Below are positions 46,525-55,396 of a DNA stretch of 64,000 nucleotides, in pieces. Within the stretch, counting starts at the first letter, position 1. Each line of letters opens with the position of its first letter. The notes beneath the pieces are model-generated. The model was not told where the DNA came from, searched no databases, and saw only the letters and a program-made list of their open reading frames with translations. The DNA comes from Pandoraea fibrosis (lineage in GTDB: Bacteria; Pseudomonadota; Gammaproteobacteria; Burkholderiales; Burkholderiaceae). The stretch lies in contig NZ_CP047385.1 in NCBI RefSeq assembly GCF_000807775.2, positions 3,038,001 through 3,102,000 of the forward strand, in the 5' to 3' direction. The translations under genes and the position numbers were made by a program.

Positions 46525-46560
46525 CGTTACGGGGGGCGTTACGGGGGACGTTACGTAACG
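46525..46560. promoter_or_regulatory. Three tandem 12-bp repeats, candidate activator-binding site
   Basis: Units read CGTTACGGGGGG, CGTTACGGGGGA and CGTTACGTAACG; the third is a perfect palindrome. They lie 184-236 bp upstream of the sigma-54 promoter, where enhancer sites for sigma-54 activators usually sit. They could equally be a MarR or other operator. Confidence 0.6.
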
Positions 46561-47303
46561 CTGGCAGGGGAAATGACTTTGGAACTCAGTGAATATGAAG
46601 TTGGATGAGCGATTCGGGTAATGCCTGAGCAGAGAAATTGATGTGCGCGCCGTAATTACCAATAATTACGAGGGCGTGCCAGCACAAACCGCCGTTGAAT
46701 TTGTATTGCAATACGAATGAAAAACCGATGGGCGAGCGTGCTGGATGCGGGGGGCTTGTCGGCGAGGCGGGCGCTGGCAGGGGCGTGGCAGGCAAGATGG
46801 CCGGCGGGTAGGGATAACACCGTCTGACATTGATGCCCGGATCGGGCGCGTGATCAGACAGGTAACGACGACACAATGAATAGTTATTTAAATAAGCGCT
46901 GCATTTATTGATGGAGGCTTCCCCGCTGTGTGTGGCGCCGCAACAATCATGGTTTTCCCTCTCGAGGGTTGCATTGCCTGGTTTTGGAGTATTGTTTGAT
47001 CAATTCATGTAACGCTTTTTTACATTCTCCCGGGTGATTGGTAGTAAGACTCTAGTTTTTGTGATTTAGATTAAATTAGCATCGGAAAAAAATAGTACGC
47101 CACAGCAATGGTTGTTCCTACAAGCAAAGAAATATTGGCGTACAACGTAAAAGAGGTTCGAAAGCCTTGCGGCGCAACGAATCCATGGCCGAAGTCAAGA
47201 GTTGATAAGCGATACGGCGAGTCTGCGCCACACGACCGAAAGGCCGGTGACCTCTCGCTGTGTATGTCAACGGGCGCCTGTCGCCTAAATGAGGGAGGGT
47301 GAT

Positions 47304-47489
47304 ATGAAACTCAGCAATCGTTTTCGACTGTTTGCTCGCGACGAGCGAGGCGTGACGGCATTGGAGTACGGCATCCTCGCCGCCATCGTCGCGGTAGTGA
47401 TTGGTGGCACGGTCTTCGGCAGCCTGGGGACAACCTTCAGCCAGGTCTTCTCAAAGATTTCGTCGGCAGTGACTGCCGCGGGCGCCTGA
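47304..47489 (+). CDS. flp: Flp type IVb pilin, copy 1
   Basis: Pilin of 61 aa. ATG 47304 follows GGAGGG. A short basic leader RLFARDERG precedes the processing site, and the mature protein would begin VTALEYGILAAIVAVVIGGT with Glu at +5 and Tyr at +6, the Flp motif. The hydrophobic helix forms the filament core. First gene of the Tad cluster. Confidence 0.93.
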   Translation: MKLSNRFRLFARDERGVTALEYGILAAIVAVVIGGTVFGSLGTTFSQVFSKISSAVTAAGA

Positions 47490-47649
47490 TCGATCCACAC
47501 ACGCAGTACGAAGCCAGTCAGCAAACGATAAATGTCAGCATGCGGCGCGTCTAGCGTAGAGGCCCGTGCTGGCAATATGGGGAAGGGCGCCGTTCGACAG
47601 ATGGCGTCATTCGCGGCGATGAAAGGCTGTATTCGCGAGGGTGCGGACC

Positions 47650-47850
47650 ATGCGAGTCAGGCAAGCAGGCAAGGTCGGTCGACAGCGCAGACTGTCACGG
47701 CAACGAGGTGTCACGGCACTTGAGTACGGCATTCTGGCCGCGATCGTGGCGGTGGTGATCGGCGCTACGGTGTTCACGAATCTGAGCGGCGTGTTGTCGA
47801 GCGCCTTCAGCACCGTGACGTCGGCAGCCACCTCGGCGGCGTCGCACTGA
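47650..47850 (+). CDS. flp: Flp type IVb pilin, copy 2
   Basis: Pilin of 66 aa. ATG 47650 is preferred (GAGGG at 8 nt) over a GTG nine bases upstream. The leader is longer and more basic (QAGKVGRQRRLSRQRG), and the mature helix VTALEYGILAAIVAVVIGAT is almost identical to copy 1, with a Ser/Ala-rich tail. It may be a minor or alternative pilin. Confidence 0.9.
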   Translation: MRVRQAGKVGRQRRLSRQRGVTALEYGILAAIVAVVIGATVFTNLSGVLSSAFSTVTSAATSAASH

Positions 47851-47863
47851 TGCGAGATCTCCG

Positions 47864-48343
47864 GTGCTGACCCTGCTGTGGCTGTTGTGTGTGCCGATCG
47901 TGATGACCGACCTGATTGCCCGTCGTATCCCGAATGTCTGGTTGTTGTGTGTCGGGGCGCTGGCGCTGGTCTGGGTCGTGTGGCAGGCGTGGCACGGCGG
48001 ACCTCGCGTGTTGTGGGTTCACGGCCTTGGCGCGCTGCTGGGATTGGTCGTACTGCTACCTTTCTGGTGGCGTGGTGTGATGGGGGCCGGTGACGTCAAG
48101 CTCTTTGCGTTGATCGGTCTGGTGGCGGGTTACCCGGCGCTCTTGCCGGTATGGTGTCTGGCCAGTGTGGCCGCCGGCGTACATGCGCTGGTGTTGCTCA
48201 CGGGACGGTTGAAGTGGCTGGCACGGTGGGGCGATGCACTGGCCACCTCGCGTGTGTGGCAACGAATTCTGCATTGGCGGGACGGGCGAATCGGATTGCC
48301 TTACGGAGCCTATCTCGCGGCGGCGGCGCTGGTGGTGAGGTGA
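47864..48343 (+). CDS. cpaA: Prepilin peptidase CpaA/TadV
   Basis: Aspartic protease of 159 aa with about five membrane helices. The two active-site aspartates are in TDLIARRIPN (about residue 16) and GAGDVKLFALIG (about 75), as in small TadV-type enzymes. The start is GTG 47864; a nearby ATG is out of frame. It removes leaders of the Flp pilins and of TadE. An extra C-terminal stretch ends ALVVR. Confidence 0.9.
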   Translation: MLTLLWLLCVPIVMTDLIARRIPNVWLLCVGALALVWVVWQAWHGGPRVLWVHGLGALLGLVVLLPFWWRGVMGAGDVKLFALIGLVAGYPALLPVWCLASVAAGVHALVLLTGRLKWLARWGDALATSRVWQRILHWRDGRIGLPYGAYLAAAALVVR

Positions 48344-48542
48344 GTCAGGTGGTGGAAGTGCGGCGGCGCCGCGTGAAACCAAAGATCCAGCGCTAACTGA
48401 GGTGTGGCAGTCGCGGGGTGATGAGTGCTGCTTCAGGCAGCACCATAAAAACGGGAGGCGCGGGCGACGCCGCGCAAATGGGTCGGACCAATGCGTCGCC
48501 AAACACGGCCACTGAGCGCCGTGCGCGACGGGGAGTATCGGC

Positions 48543-49019
48543 ATGAAACGGTCTGGGGCGCAGGCAAGGGCAGGGTGGCGACGCGCGAGTTCTCGCGGCG
48601 TCGCTGCGCTGGAATTCATGCTCATCCTGATGATTCTGCTGCCCGCGTTTTATGTCGCCGTCGCCTTCTCCATCAATATTCTCGCCCGCCAGATGCTCAC
48701 GCAGGCCGCCTCCGAGGCCGGCCGGGCGATGCTGCGCGCCGGCACGATGTCGCAGCGTCAGGCCTATGCCACGCAGGCGATCAACAACACGTTGACCTGG
48801 CCGTCGGCATCGGCCGTGACCACGAGTTTCGCATCGGATGCGAGCGCACCCTGCCCAGCGTCGGCCACCAGCGCCAGTTCGCAATGCATCGCGCGCGTCA
48901 CGTTGACGTTGGCACAGCCGATGGTCGTCAGTTGGCCGGGGCTGAGCAACCTGGTGCCACAAAACATTGTCGGTACGGCGGCGGTCACGCTGGATACGTC
49001 GACGTTGGGCGGGAATTGA
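48543..49019 (+). CDS. tadE: TadE-like pseudopilin
   Basis: Protein of 158 aa with a GGGGAG ribosome-binding site. The prepilin-like site SSRG/VAALEFMLILMILLP has Glu at +5, as processed pseudopilins do. The periplasmic part is small, with two cysteines. TadE is a minor structural component needed for Flp pilus assembly. Confidence 0.88.
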   Translation: MKRSGAQARAGWRRASSRGVAALEFMLILMILLPAFYVAVAFSINILARQMLTQAASEAGRAMLRAGTMSQRQAYATQAINNTLTWPSASAVTTSFASDASAPCPASATSASSQCIARVTLTLAQPMVVSWPGLSNLVPQNIVGTAAVTLDTSTLGGN

Positions 49020-49147
49020 ACCCGCATTGAGCGGTTGTCGGTGGGGTAGCGCAAGCATCAAAGCGACGTGAGGTTTTGCCAGTTGTCATGCCGCCGGTCA
49101 ACCGGCGTCCCGCAAGTTGTGACTGAACGGCCGACAGGCCCCAAGCC

Positions 49148-50176
49148 ATGAACAAAGCCACCAAGATTCTTGCTGCTGTGCTGGTTGTCGCCGGCGTGCT
49201 GCTGGCGCTCTTCGCGTTGCGCCTCGGGACGGCTAACGCACCGGCGCCGGCCACGACGCCGTCGCCGGTGACACAGACGCTCACGCAACGCTATCCGGCC
49301 GTGGTGGCGGCCAAAGCGCTCGTGCCGGGTCAACCCATCGGGGCGGACGGCGTGAAGCTCGAACAGTTCGATAGCCAGACAGTAGGCGGTTTCGCGAACC
49401 CGGCCGACGTCGTGGGGCGCGTGCCGCTCGTCGCCCTCGCGGCGGGGGTGCCCGTCACCCAAAACACGCTCGCACGGGGTCTGGCGTTGCAACTCGCGCC
49501 CGGCGAGCGCGCCGTGGCCATTCCCGTGACCGAAACGGTGGGTGTGAGCAACCGCATTCGTCCGGGCGACTACGTGGACGTCTTCTTCACGATGAAGACC
49601 ACTCAGCCGGCGGGAGCGACTGGCGGACTGGTCGATGACACGCAGTCGCGTCTACTGGCGTCTCGCGTGCGTGTACTGAGCTATGGCGTGGCGTCGCTCG
49701 ACGACGTGACGCCGCCGCCTGCGGCGCCCGGCGTGGCGTCCACCGTGCAGGCCGCAACGAACCCGCCGCCACCGCCCCAGCAAGCGCCGGCAGTCAGCAA
49801 TCAACCGCCCATGCCGGCAACCGCAGCGGTCGTGGCCGTGCCCGTGGCCGACGTCAACCGTGTGGTGCTCGGCACGCAGCAGGGCAAGATCACGCTCGCC
49901 CTGCGTAACCCGAGCGACGATGCCCTGCCCGATACGGCCCTGTTCCCGTCGCCCCCTCCGGTCCTTGCCGGCAAGTCGAGCCTGAAGGGGGATGACAAGG
50001 CTGCGCTGAACACACCGGAGAATCAGGCCTATGCCGGGATCGCCACGACGGGGCTCGCCGGAGAGCCGGTACGCCGGCCGGCTGCCCCGCGCGCGCCCGG
50101 TGGCGGAAGCGGAGGTGGGGGGAGCGGCACGATCGAGGTCGTGCGCGGCGCAGAACGCACCACGGCGTCCTACTGA
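49148..50176 (+). CDS. cpaB: Tad pilus assembly protein CpaB/RcpC
   Basis: Protein of 342 aa with one N-terminal membrane segment (ILAAVLVVAGVLLALFALRL). A SAF-like domain follows: VVAAKALVPGQPIGADGVKL, VPLVALAAGVPVTQNTLA and VSNRIRPGDYVDVFFTMK. Pro/Ala-rich linkers interrupt the middle, and the C-terminus is Gly-rich. It works in the periplasm beside the secretin. Confidence 0.92.
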   Translation: MNKATKILAAVLVVAGVLLALFALRLGTANAPAPATTPSPVTQTLTQRYPAVVAAKALVPGQPIGADGVKLEQFDSQTVGGFANPADVVGRVPLVALAAGVPVTQNTLARGLALQLAPGERAVAIPVTETVGVSNRIRPGDYVDVFFTMKTTQPAGATGGLVDDTQSRLLASRVRVLSYGVASLDDVTPPPAAPGVASTVQAATNPPPPPQQAPAVSNQPPMPATAAVVAVPVADVNRVVLGTQQGKITLALRNPSDDALPDTALFPSPPPVLAGKSSLKGDDKAALNTPENQAYAGIATTGLAGEPVRRPAAPRAPGGGSGGGGSGTIEVVRGAERTTASY

Positions 50177-50286
50177 ATCGTTGGAAAAGCTTGCAAAGAC
50201 CGAACTTGTTGATGTTACCGATGCAGTGACGTTGGACCGAAAACGCCACGCCACTTAACCGACACAGTGACCGATACAGCCACGCC

Positions 50287-51675
50287 ATGATCAGAAGCCA
50301 GGTTCGCACTGCCAGACGAGACGCCAGACGGGTGACGGGAATGCTGTTGTGCTTCGCCGCGCTGATCGCGTGCGGCGCCACGGTCGCGGTGCGTCTGGCG
50401 GATGCCGCGGACCCCGCTTCGGGCGCCGGGGCGCGCTCGCTGACGATGGGTGTTCACGAGCAGCGCGAATTGCAGGTGCCGGGCTCGCTCGAGCGTGTCG
50501 CCGTGGCCGATCCGTCCGTGGCCGATATTGTCGTGCTAAAGGGCACAGGCGGGCGGCGCGGCTCGGTGCTGGTCGTGGGCAAGAAGGCCGGCACCACACA
50601 GGTCTCTGCGTGGCCGCGCGGTGGCGAACCGGTGCGCTGGCAAGTTCACGTGACGGGTGATCTGCAGAGCGCGTTGGGCGATACGGGCACGGCGACTGTC
50701 GACGCACGCGGCAATGCGGCCCTCATCAAGGGGCATGCGAACACCATCATCGAACACAGTGGGCTGCAATCGGCGGCAGTCGATGCGACCGGCAAAGGCG
50801 GTGTCGTTGTCGACCGCTCGACGGTGGGCGATACCGGTGTGGTGCAGGTCGACGTGAAGATCGTCGAAATCAACCGCAACATCCTCAATCAGTTGGGTGC
50901 GAGCTTCAGCGCGTCGAAGAAGACAGGGTCGGGGAGCTTTGGCGTGGCCTCGGCGCTCAACTCTGCATTCGGCGGCGGTTCCGGCGCGAGCAGCGTGTCG
51001 AACTTCGGGTCGTTCTTCGGCTCGATTACCCGGGGCGCCTTCAGCATGTCGGCCGAGATCGATCTGCTGCAATCGAACGGCCTCGGCCGGGTGCTGGCCG
51101 CCCCGACGCTGGTGGCCCTTTCGGGGCAGAGCGCGAGCTTCCTCGCCGGTGGCGAGATCCCGGTGCCCCAATCGGGCGGCCTCGGCACGACGACGATCGT
51201 CTATAAACCGTTTGGCGTGGGCCTGACCGTCACGCCGACGATTCTCTCGCCGAATCGCATTGCATTGAAGGTCGCGCCCGAAGCGTCGGACATCGACTAT
51301 ACCAACGCCATCGTGACCGATTCGACACAGATTCCCGCGATCACCACTCGTCGTGCGGACACGACCGTCGAGCTGGGCGATGGCGAGAGCTTCATCATCG
51401 GCGGTCTGATTTCGCGAACGACGACCTCCGCTGTCGACAAGGTGCCGCTGCTCGGCGATTTGCCGCTCATCGGCGCGTTTTTTCGTAATCTGAAGTACAG
51501 CAGCGCCGAAAAGGAACTGGTCATCATCGTGACACCGCATCTGGTCAAGCCGGTGGCCCGTGGGGCGGATATCCCGCTGCCGGGCGATACGCGAGAGCGT
51601 CGCCCGGGCCCGGTCTGGGGGGCCTACCTGATGGGCGTGGCAAGCGACAGCGAATTACCGGGATTCTCGAAATAG
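50287..51675 (+). CDS. cpaC: Tad secretin CpaC/RcpA
   Basis: Outer-membrane secretin of 462 aa with a signal peptide. The N-terminal BON-like domain has HEQRELQVPGSLERVAVADP. The secretin domain has VQVDVKIVEINRNILNQLGA, GRVLAAPTLVALSGQSASFL, PVPQSGGLGTTTIVYKPFGV and PLLGDLPLIGAFFRNLKYSS. It forms the gated outer-membrane channel for Flp. No CpaD/RcpB-type gene is adjacent. Confidence 0.94.
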   Translation: MIRSQVRTARRDARRVTGMLLCFAALIACGATVAVRLADAADPASGAGARSLTMGVHEQRELQVPGSLERVAVADPSVADIVVLKGTGGRRGSVLVVGKKAGTTQVSAWPRGGEPVRWQVHVTGDLQSALGDTGTATVDARGNAALIKGHANTIIEHSGLQSAAVDATGKGGVVVDRSTVGDTGVVQVDVKIVEINRNILNQLGASFSASKKTGSGSFGVASALNSAFGGGSGASSVSNFGSFFGSITRGAFSMSAEIDLLQSNGLGRVLAAPTLVALSGQSASFLAGGEIPVPQSGGLGTTTIVYKPFGVGLTVTPTILSPNRIALKVAPEASDIDYTNAIVTDSTQIPAITTRRADTTVELGDGESFIIGGLISRTTTSAVDKVPLLGDLPLIGAFFRNLKYSSAEKELVIIVTPHLVKPVARGADIPLPGDTRERRPGPVWGAYLMGVASDSELPGFSK

Positions 51676-51750
51676 CGCCGATATCGGCAGGAAGGCGGCA
51701 TCGAGCGAGCAACAGCGAGAGCCGGGGACAGGGCAGTAAGGAGTGCACAA

Positions 51751-53088
51751 ATGAACGCACCGACGCGAATACTGGACACCATGACAGAGTTGCATCGCTT
51801 CCTTTTTTGCAGTGCGCATGCCGGCCACGGGCAGTGGCTTTCGGCGGCGCTGCGCGAAGAGGGGGTTGTGCTCCAGGAGGCTGGCCGTCCGGCGCAATTG
51901 CAGCAGCGCATCGGCGATCTCGACCCGCAGGTCGTGCTGCTCGATTTCTCCGGCGAGCCGACAGGGCACGCGGAGGACAGCCCCGACGGCGGCATCGCTG
52001 CGGCCACCGAACTTGCGCACATGCTCAAGCGCGTGGCGCCCAAGCTACCTCTGGTGGCCGTGGGCTCGATGGTGCGCGCCGACGGCATGAAAGCGGCCAT
52101 TCGCGCCGGCGTGCACGATTTCATCGACATGCATTCGACGCACGAGGAGGCGCTCGACGTCATCCGCCGGGTGGTCGAACACACGCCCACCGCCAACGTT
52201 GCATCACCGCAGCGGCATGGCCGTTTCGTGGTGCTGCTCGGTGCTCGGATCGGAGTCGGGTGCAGCACGCTCGCGGCACATCTCTCGCAACTCGGGCAGG
52301 AGCTGTCCGTAGGGGGACATCCCGAGAAGACGGTCAAGGCTCCGAAGGCGCCGAACAACAAAGACGACAAATTCGATTCGTCGCTCCTCGGTCACGTCGC
52401 GCTGCTCGATCTCGGTTTGCCCTCGGGCGATGGCCTGTTGTATCTCAACACGCAGAGCCAGTTCAGTTTTGCCGAGGCGGTGCAGAACCTGCGGCGTTTC
52501 GACGAGACGCTCGTGCATACCGCTGTCTCGCACGCGCCCAGCGGCCTGGCGGTGCTTCCGCTACCGCTCGATCTCGGCGACATGCGCAGCGTGGCGGCGG
52601 CCGACGCGTTGGCGCTGACCGACCGTCTGCGCGCGTTCTTCGATCTGATCGTGGCAGATCTCGGCGGCTTCTCGAATCCGGCGTTCGTGGCGAGCCTCGT
52701 GCGTGCGGCCGACGAAGTCTGGCTTGTAGTCGACCAGAGCGTGGGGGCAATCGTCTCGCTCGCGTCGTTGCTGCGCGATCTCGAAGAGAAGAGCGTCGAG
52801 CGCGACCATCTGCATCTCGTGCTCAATCGTTACGATCCCCGTTATGGCATGGCCGCCGATCAGATTGCCAAGCGATTCGACGTGCCGCTGCTCGCCACGT
52901 TGCCCGATCGTCCGCTGGCGATGCTCTCCGCGACCAATCAGGGCAAATTGATTCTCGATACCGCGCGCAGCGACCCGTATGTGCGCGCGTTGCAACCGCT
53001 TGCCGAACGGCTGCTCTCGGCGCAACACGCCGGCGCGGCGCAACGTCAGTCCTCGGGCTGGCTGGGCCGATTCATGGGAAAGCATTGA
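51751..53088 (+). CDS. cpaE: Tad pilus localisation ATPase CpaE/TadZ
   Basis: Protein of 445 aa; TAAGGAGTGC precedes the ATG. The N-terminal receiver-like domain is atypical. The MinD/ParA-like domain has a degenerate Walker A, GARIGVGCSTLAAHLS, in which the usual lysine before Ser/Thr is Cys, and later VALLDLGLPSGDGLLYLN and IVADLGGFSNPAFV. Members position the Tad machine at the cell pole. ATP hydrolysis may be impaired. Confidence 0.92.
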   Translation: MNAPTRILDTMTELHRFLFCSAHAGHGQWLSAALREEGVVLQEAGRPAQLQQRIGDLDPQVVLLDFSGEPTGHAEDSPDGGIAAATELAHMLKRVAPKLPLVAVGSMVRADGMKAAIRAGVHDFIDMHSTHEEALDVIRRVVEHTPTANVASPQRHGRFVVLLGARIGVGCSTLAAHLSQLGQELSVGGHPEKTVKAPKAPNNKDDKFDSSLLGHVALLDLGLPSGDGLLYLNTQSQFSFAEAVQNLRRFDETLVHTAVSHAPSGLAVLPLPLDLGDMRSVAAADALALTDRLRAFFDLIVADLGGFSNPAFVASLVRAADEVWLVVDQSVGAIVSLASLLRDLEEKSVERDHLHLVLNRYDPRYGMAADQIAKRFDVPLLATLPDRPLAMLSATNQGKLILDTARSDPYVRALQPLAERLLSAQHAGAAQRQSSGWLGRFMGKH

Positions 53089-53089
53089 T

Positions 53090-54457
53090 ATGACCGACTC
53101 CATCGAATTTGCCGACGACAAGCGCGCGTTTGCCAATTCGCAGCAATTCCAGGACATCAAGACCGCTGCGCACGAACACCTGCTCGCGCGGATCGAGGAA
53201 CTCGGCGCCGAGTTCGGACGTTGGAGCCGTAGCGCGATTCAGCAGTTCGTCGATCTGGAGATGGACGGCTTCGTGCGGCTGCGTCGCATTCCGATCAACG
53301 AATCGGAGCTGCGCCAGATCTCGGATGCCCTCACGAAAGAACTCGCCGGTTTCGGCCCCATCGAAGATCTGCTCGCAGACGCGGCGGTGGAAGACATTCT
53401 GATCAACGGCTACAACGACGTCTACGTTTCGCGCCACGGGGTGCTGGCCCGCGAGGCATTGCGTTTCTCGGACAATCAGCATCTGCTGCGCATCGTGCGC
53501 CGCATTCTCGCCCCCATCGGCCGGCGTCTGGACGAGTCGAATCCGATGGTGGACGCGCGTCTGCCCGACGGCGGGCGTCTTAACGTCGTCATCGAGCCGC
53601 TCGCGGTGGACGGGCCGGTCGTCTCGATTCGTAAGTTTCGCAAGGACCCGCTCAAGCCGTCCGACCTGCTCGCGCTCGGCAGCTTCAACGAGGAGATTTA
53701 CGGTCTGCTCGAAGCGGCGGTGCGCTCGCGTTGCAACATTCTCGTCTCCGGCGGGACCAGCTCGGGCAAGACGTCGCTGCTCAATGCGCTGGCCAGCTTC
53801 ATTCCGGCGACCGAGCGCGTGGTGACGGTCGAAGACACCGCGGAACTCTCGCTCAATCACCCGCATGTGGTGCGGCTCGAGTCGCGTCAGGGCGGCTTCG
53901 ACGGCTCGGGGGAAGTGACGATTCGCGATCTGATTCGCAACAGCTTGCGGATGCGTCCCGACCGGATCATCGTGGGCGAAGTGCGCGGCTCGGAAGTGCT
54001 GGAAATGATGCAGGCGATGAATACGGGCCATGAAGGATCGATGGCGACGATTCACGCCAATTCGCCGCGCGAGTGTCTCTATCGTCTCGAGATGCTGGCG
54101 GGCTTTGCCGGCTTCCAGGGCAGCGAAAGCAGCCTGCGCCGGCAGATCACCAGCGCGCTCGATTTCATCGTGCAGATTGGCCGGCTGTCGAGCGGACGCC
54201 GGCGCATCCTGTCCATTACCGAAGTCACCGGCGTGTCGGATACGGTCATCTCCACGCAGGAGCTCTTCCGTCACGAATCGGTCGTCGGCCCCGACGGCGA
54301 AGAGAAAGATCGCTGGATCTCGCTGGGCATTTCGCCGCACTCGCCGAAGTTGCAGCGATACAAAGAGCAAACGCGCAATGCGGCGGCCGCCGCGCAGGCC
54401 CAGAACAATCCGCCGCCGGACTCGGGCGGTGGCGGCTTCTTCGGACGCCGGCGATGA
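53090..54457 (+). CDS. cpaF: Tad pilus secretion ATPase CpaF/TadA
   Basis: Hexameric motor ATPase of 455 aa. ATG 53090 lies one base after the cpaE stop. [20 protein letters not shown] marks the N-terminal domain. Walker A is [11 protein letters not shown] (about 221) and the Walker B region is [14 protein letters not shown] (about 290), with [16 protein letters not shown] after it. The C-terminus is a Pro/Gly tail. It powers pilus assembly. Confidence 0.96.
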   Translation: MTDSIEFADDKRAFANSQQFQDIKTAAHEHLLARIEELGAEFGRWSRSAIQQFVDLEMDGFVRLRRIPINESELRQISDALTKELAGFGPIEDLLADAAVEDILINGYNDVYVSRHGVLAREALRFSDNQHLLRIVRRILAPIGRRLDESNPMVDARLPDGGRLNVVIEPLAVDGPVVSIRKFRKDPLKPSDLLALGSFNEEIYGLLEAAVRSRCNILVSGGTSSGKTSLLNALASFIPATERVVTVEDTAELSLNHPHVVRLESRQGGFDGSGEVTIRDLIRNSLRMRPDRIIVGEVRGSEVLEMMQAMNTGHEGSMATIHANSPRECLYRLEMLAGFAGFQGSESSLRRQITSALDFIVQIGRLSSGRRRILSITEVTGVSDTVISTQELFRHESVVGPDGEEKDRWISLGISPHSPKLQRYKEQTRNAAAAAQAQNNPPPDSGGGGFFGRRR

Positions 54458-55377
54458 ATCCCGTCGTGCTGTGGGTCATCTGCATCGCACTGCTGCTGAT
54501 CGCGGCAGGGCTGGAGCTATGGCGCCGCACGCAAAAGCGGGTGAGAGATCAGGCGACGAGCGCGTTTCTCGAACGGCAACTCGCGAACAATGCGCCGCGA
54601 TTCGCTGCCAGCGAAGGGGCCGTTTCCCGCACGCCGCGTCGCAAATCGTTGCCGTGGGAGTTCTTCTTCGAGCGCGCCGGCGTCAAGCCCGATCCGACGT
54701 TCTATACGTTGCTCATTGCGCCAGGGGTGTTGCTGGTGTTTGTGTTCTGGGTCTGGCAGGGGCCGTTCTCGGCCATCGTCATTCTGGCGCTGTATGTCAT
54801 CGGGAATGTGTTGCGTTACTGGTTCAAGGCGGCTCGCCGCCATCGTGACATCGTGCGTCAGCTACCGGTGTTTCTCGATGGCATGGTGCGCATGCTGACG
54901 GTCGGCAACAGTTTGCCGGCCGCGTTCCAGACGGCCTCCACGAACGCCGATATGCCACTGCGCGAATTGCTCGAGCGGGCAGTGCGACAGGTGCAGGCCG
55001 GGGTGGATCTGGACGTGGCGCTCAAGCAGATTGCGCGCGTGTATCAGGTCGAGGAGATTTATCTGTTCGCGTCCGTGGTCGATCTGTCGACTCGCTTCGG
55101 CGGGCGCGCCGATCAGATCCTGTCGCGCATGGCGGGCTTCATGCGCGATCGCGAGCAGGCACAAGCCGAGCTGTACGCGTTGTCGTCCGAGACCCGTCTG
55201 TCGGCATGGGTGCTGGCCGCGCTGCCGATCATCGTGAGTGCCGTGCTGATGTTGCTGAATCCGAAATTCTTCGAGCCGATGTTTCAGGAGCCTTCCGGTC
55301 TGAAGCTGTTGGGCATCGGTCTGGGTCTGGAAGTGTTTGGTGGCTTCGTGTTGTACCGGTTGGCGAAGTCGCTGTGA
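54454..55377 (+). CDS. tadB: Tad inner-membrane platform protein TadB
   Basis: Protein of 307 aa overlapping the cpaF stop in an ATGA junction. The T2SSF domain has PVFLDGMVRMLTVGNSLPAA, ASTNADMPLRELLERAVRQV and LFASVVDLSTRFGGRADQIL. There are N-terminal and C-terminal membrane helices. It pairs with TadC to form the platform contacted by CpaF. Confidence 0.93.
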   Translation: MNPVVLWVICIALLLIAAGLELWRRTQKRVRDQATSAFLERQLANNAPRFAASEGAVSRTPRRKSLPWEFFFERAGVKPDPTFYTLLIAPGVLLVFVFWVWQGPFSAIVILALYVIGNVLRYWFKAARRHRDIVRQLPVFLDGMVRMLTVGNSLPAAFQTASTNADMPLRELLERAVRQVQAGVDLDVALKQIARVYQVEEIYLFASVVDLSTRFGGRADQILSRMAGFMRDREQAQAELYALSSETRLSAWVLAALPIIVSAVLMLLNPKFFEPMFQEPSGLKLLGIGLGLEVFGGFVLYRLAKSL

Positions 55378-55396
55378 GCGCGAGGGATCTAACGAG

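Larger units (their letters stand above)
46283..47303. promoter_or_regulatory. Divergent control region between the lipoprotein operon and the Tad cluster
   Basis: About 1 kb with no convincing gene. It contains the sigma-54 promoter (46324-46341) and the 12-bp repeat array (46525-46560) described separately, an AT-richer stretch between them (about 46345-46440) that could bend, and a further AT-rich stretch at 46870-47100 in front of flp. No -24/-12 element facing flp was found by eye. The flp ribosome-binding site GGAGGG lies just before 47304. Confidence 0.6.

Noticed and set aside
46765..46790. TGGCAGGGGCGTGGCA facing flp as a sigma-54 promoter
   Set aside because: Spacing is right but the -12 element is TGGC rather than TTGC and it lies over 500 bp from flp in GC-rich sequence; likely chance.
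50186..50206. TTGGAAAAGCTTGCAAAG before cpaC as a sigma-54 promoter
   Set aside because: The GG and GC are 8 nt apart rather than 10, which is not compatible with a working -24/-12 promoter.
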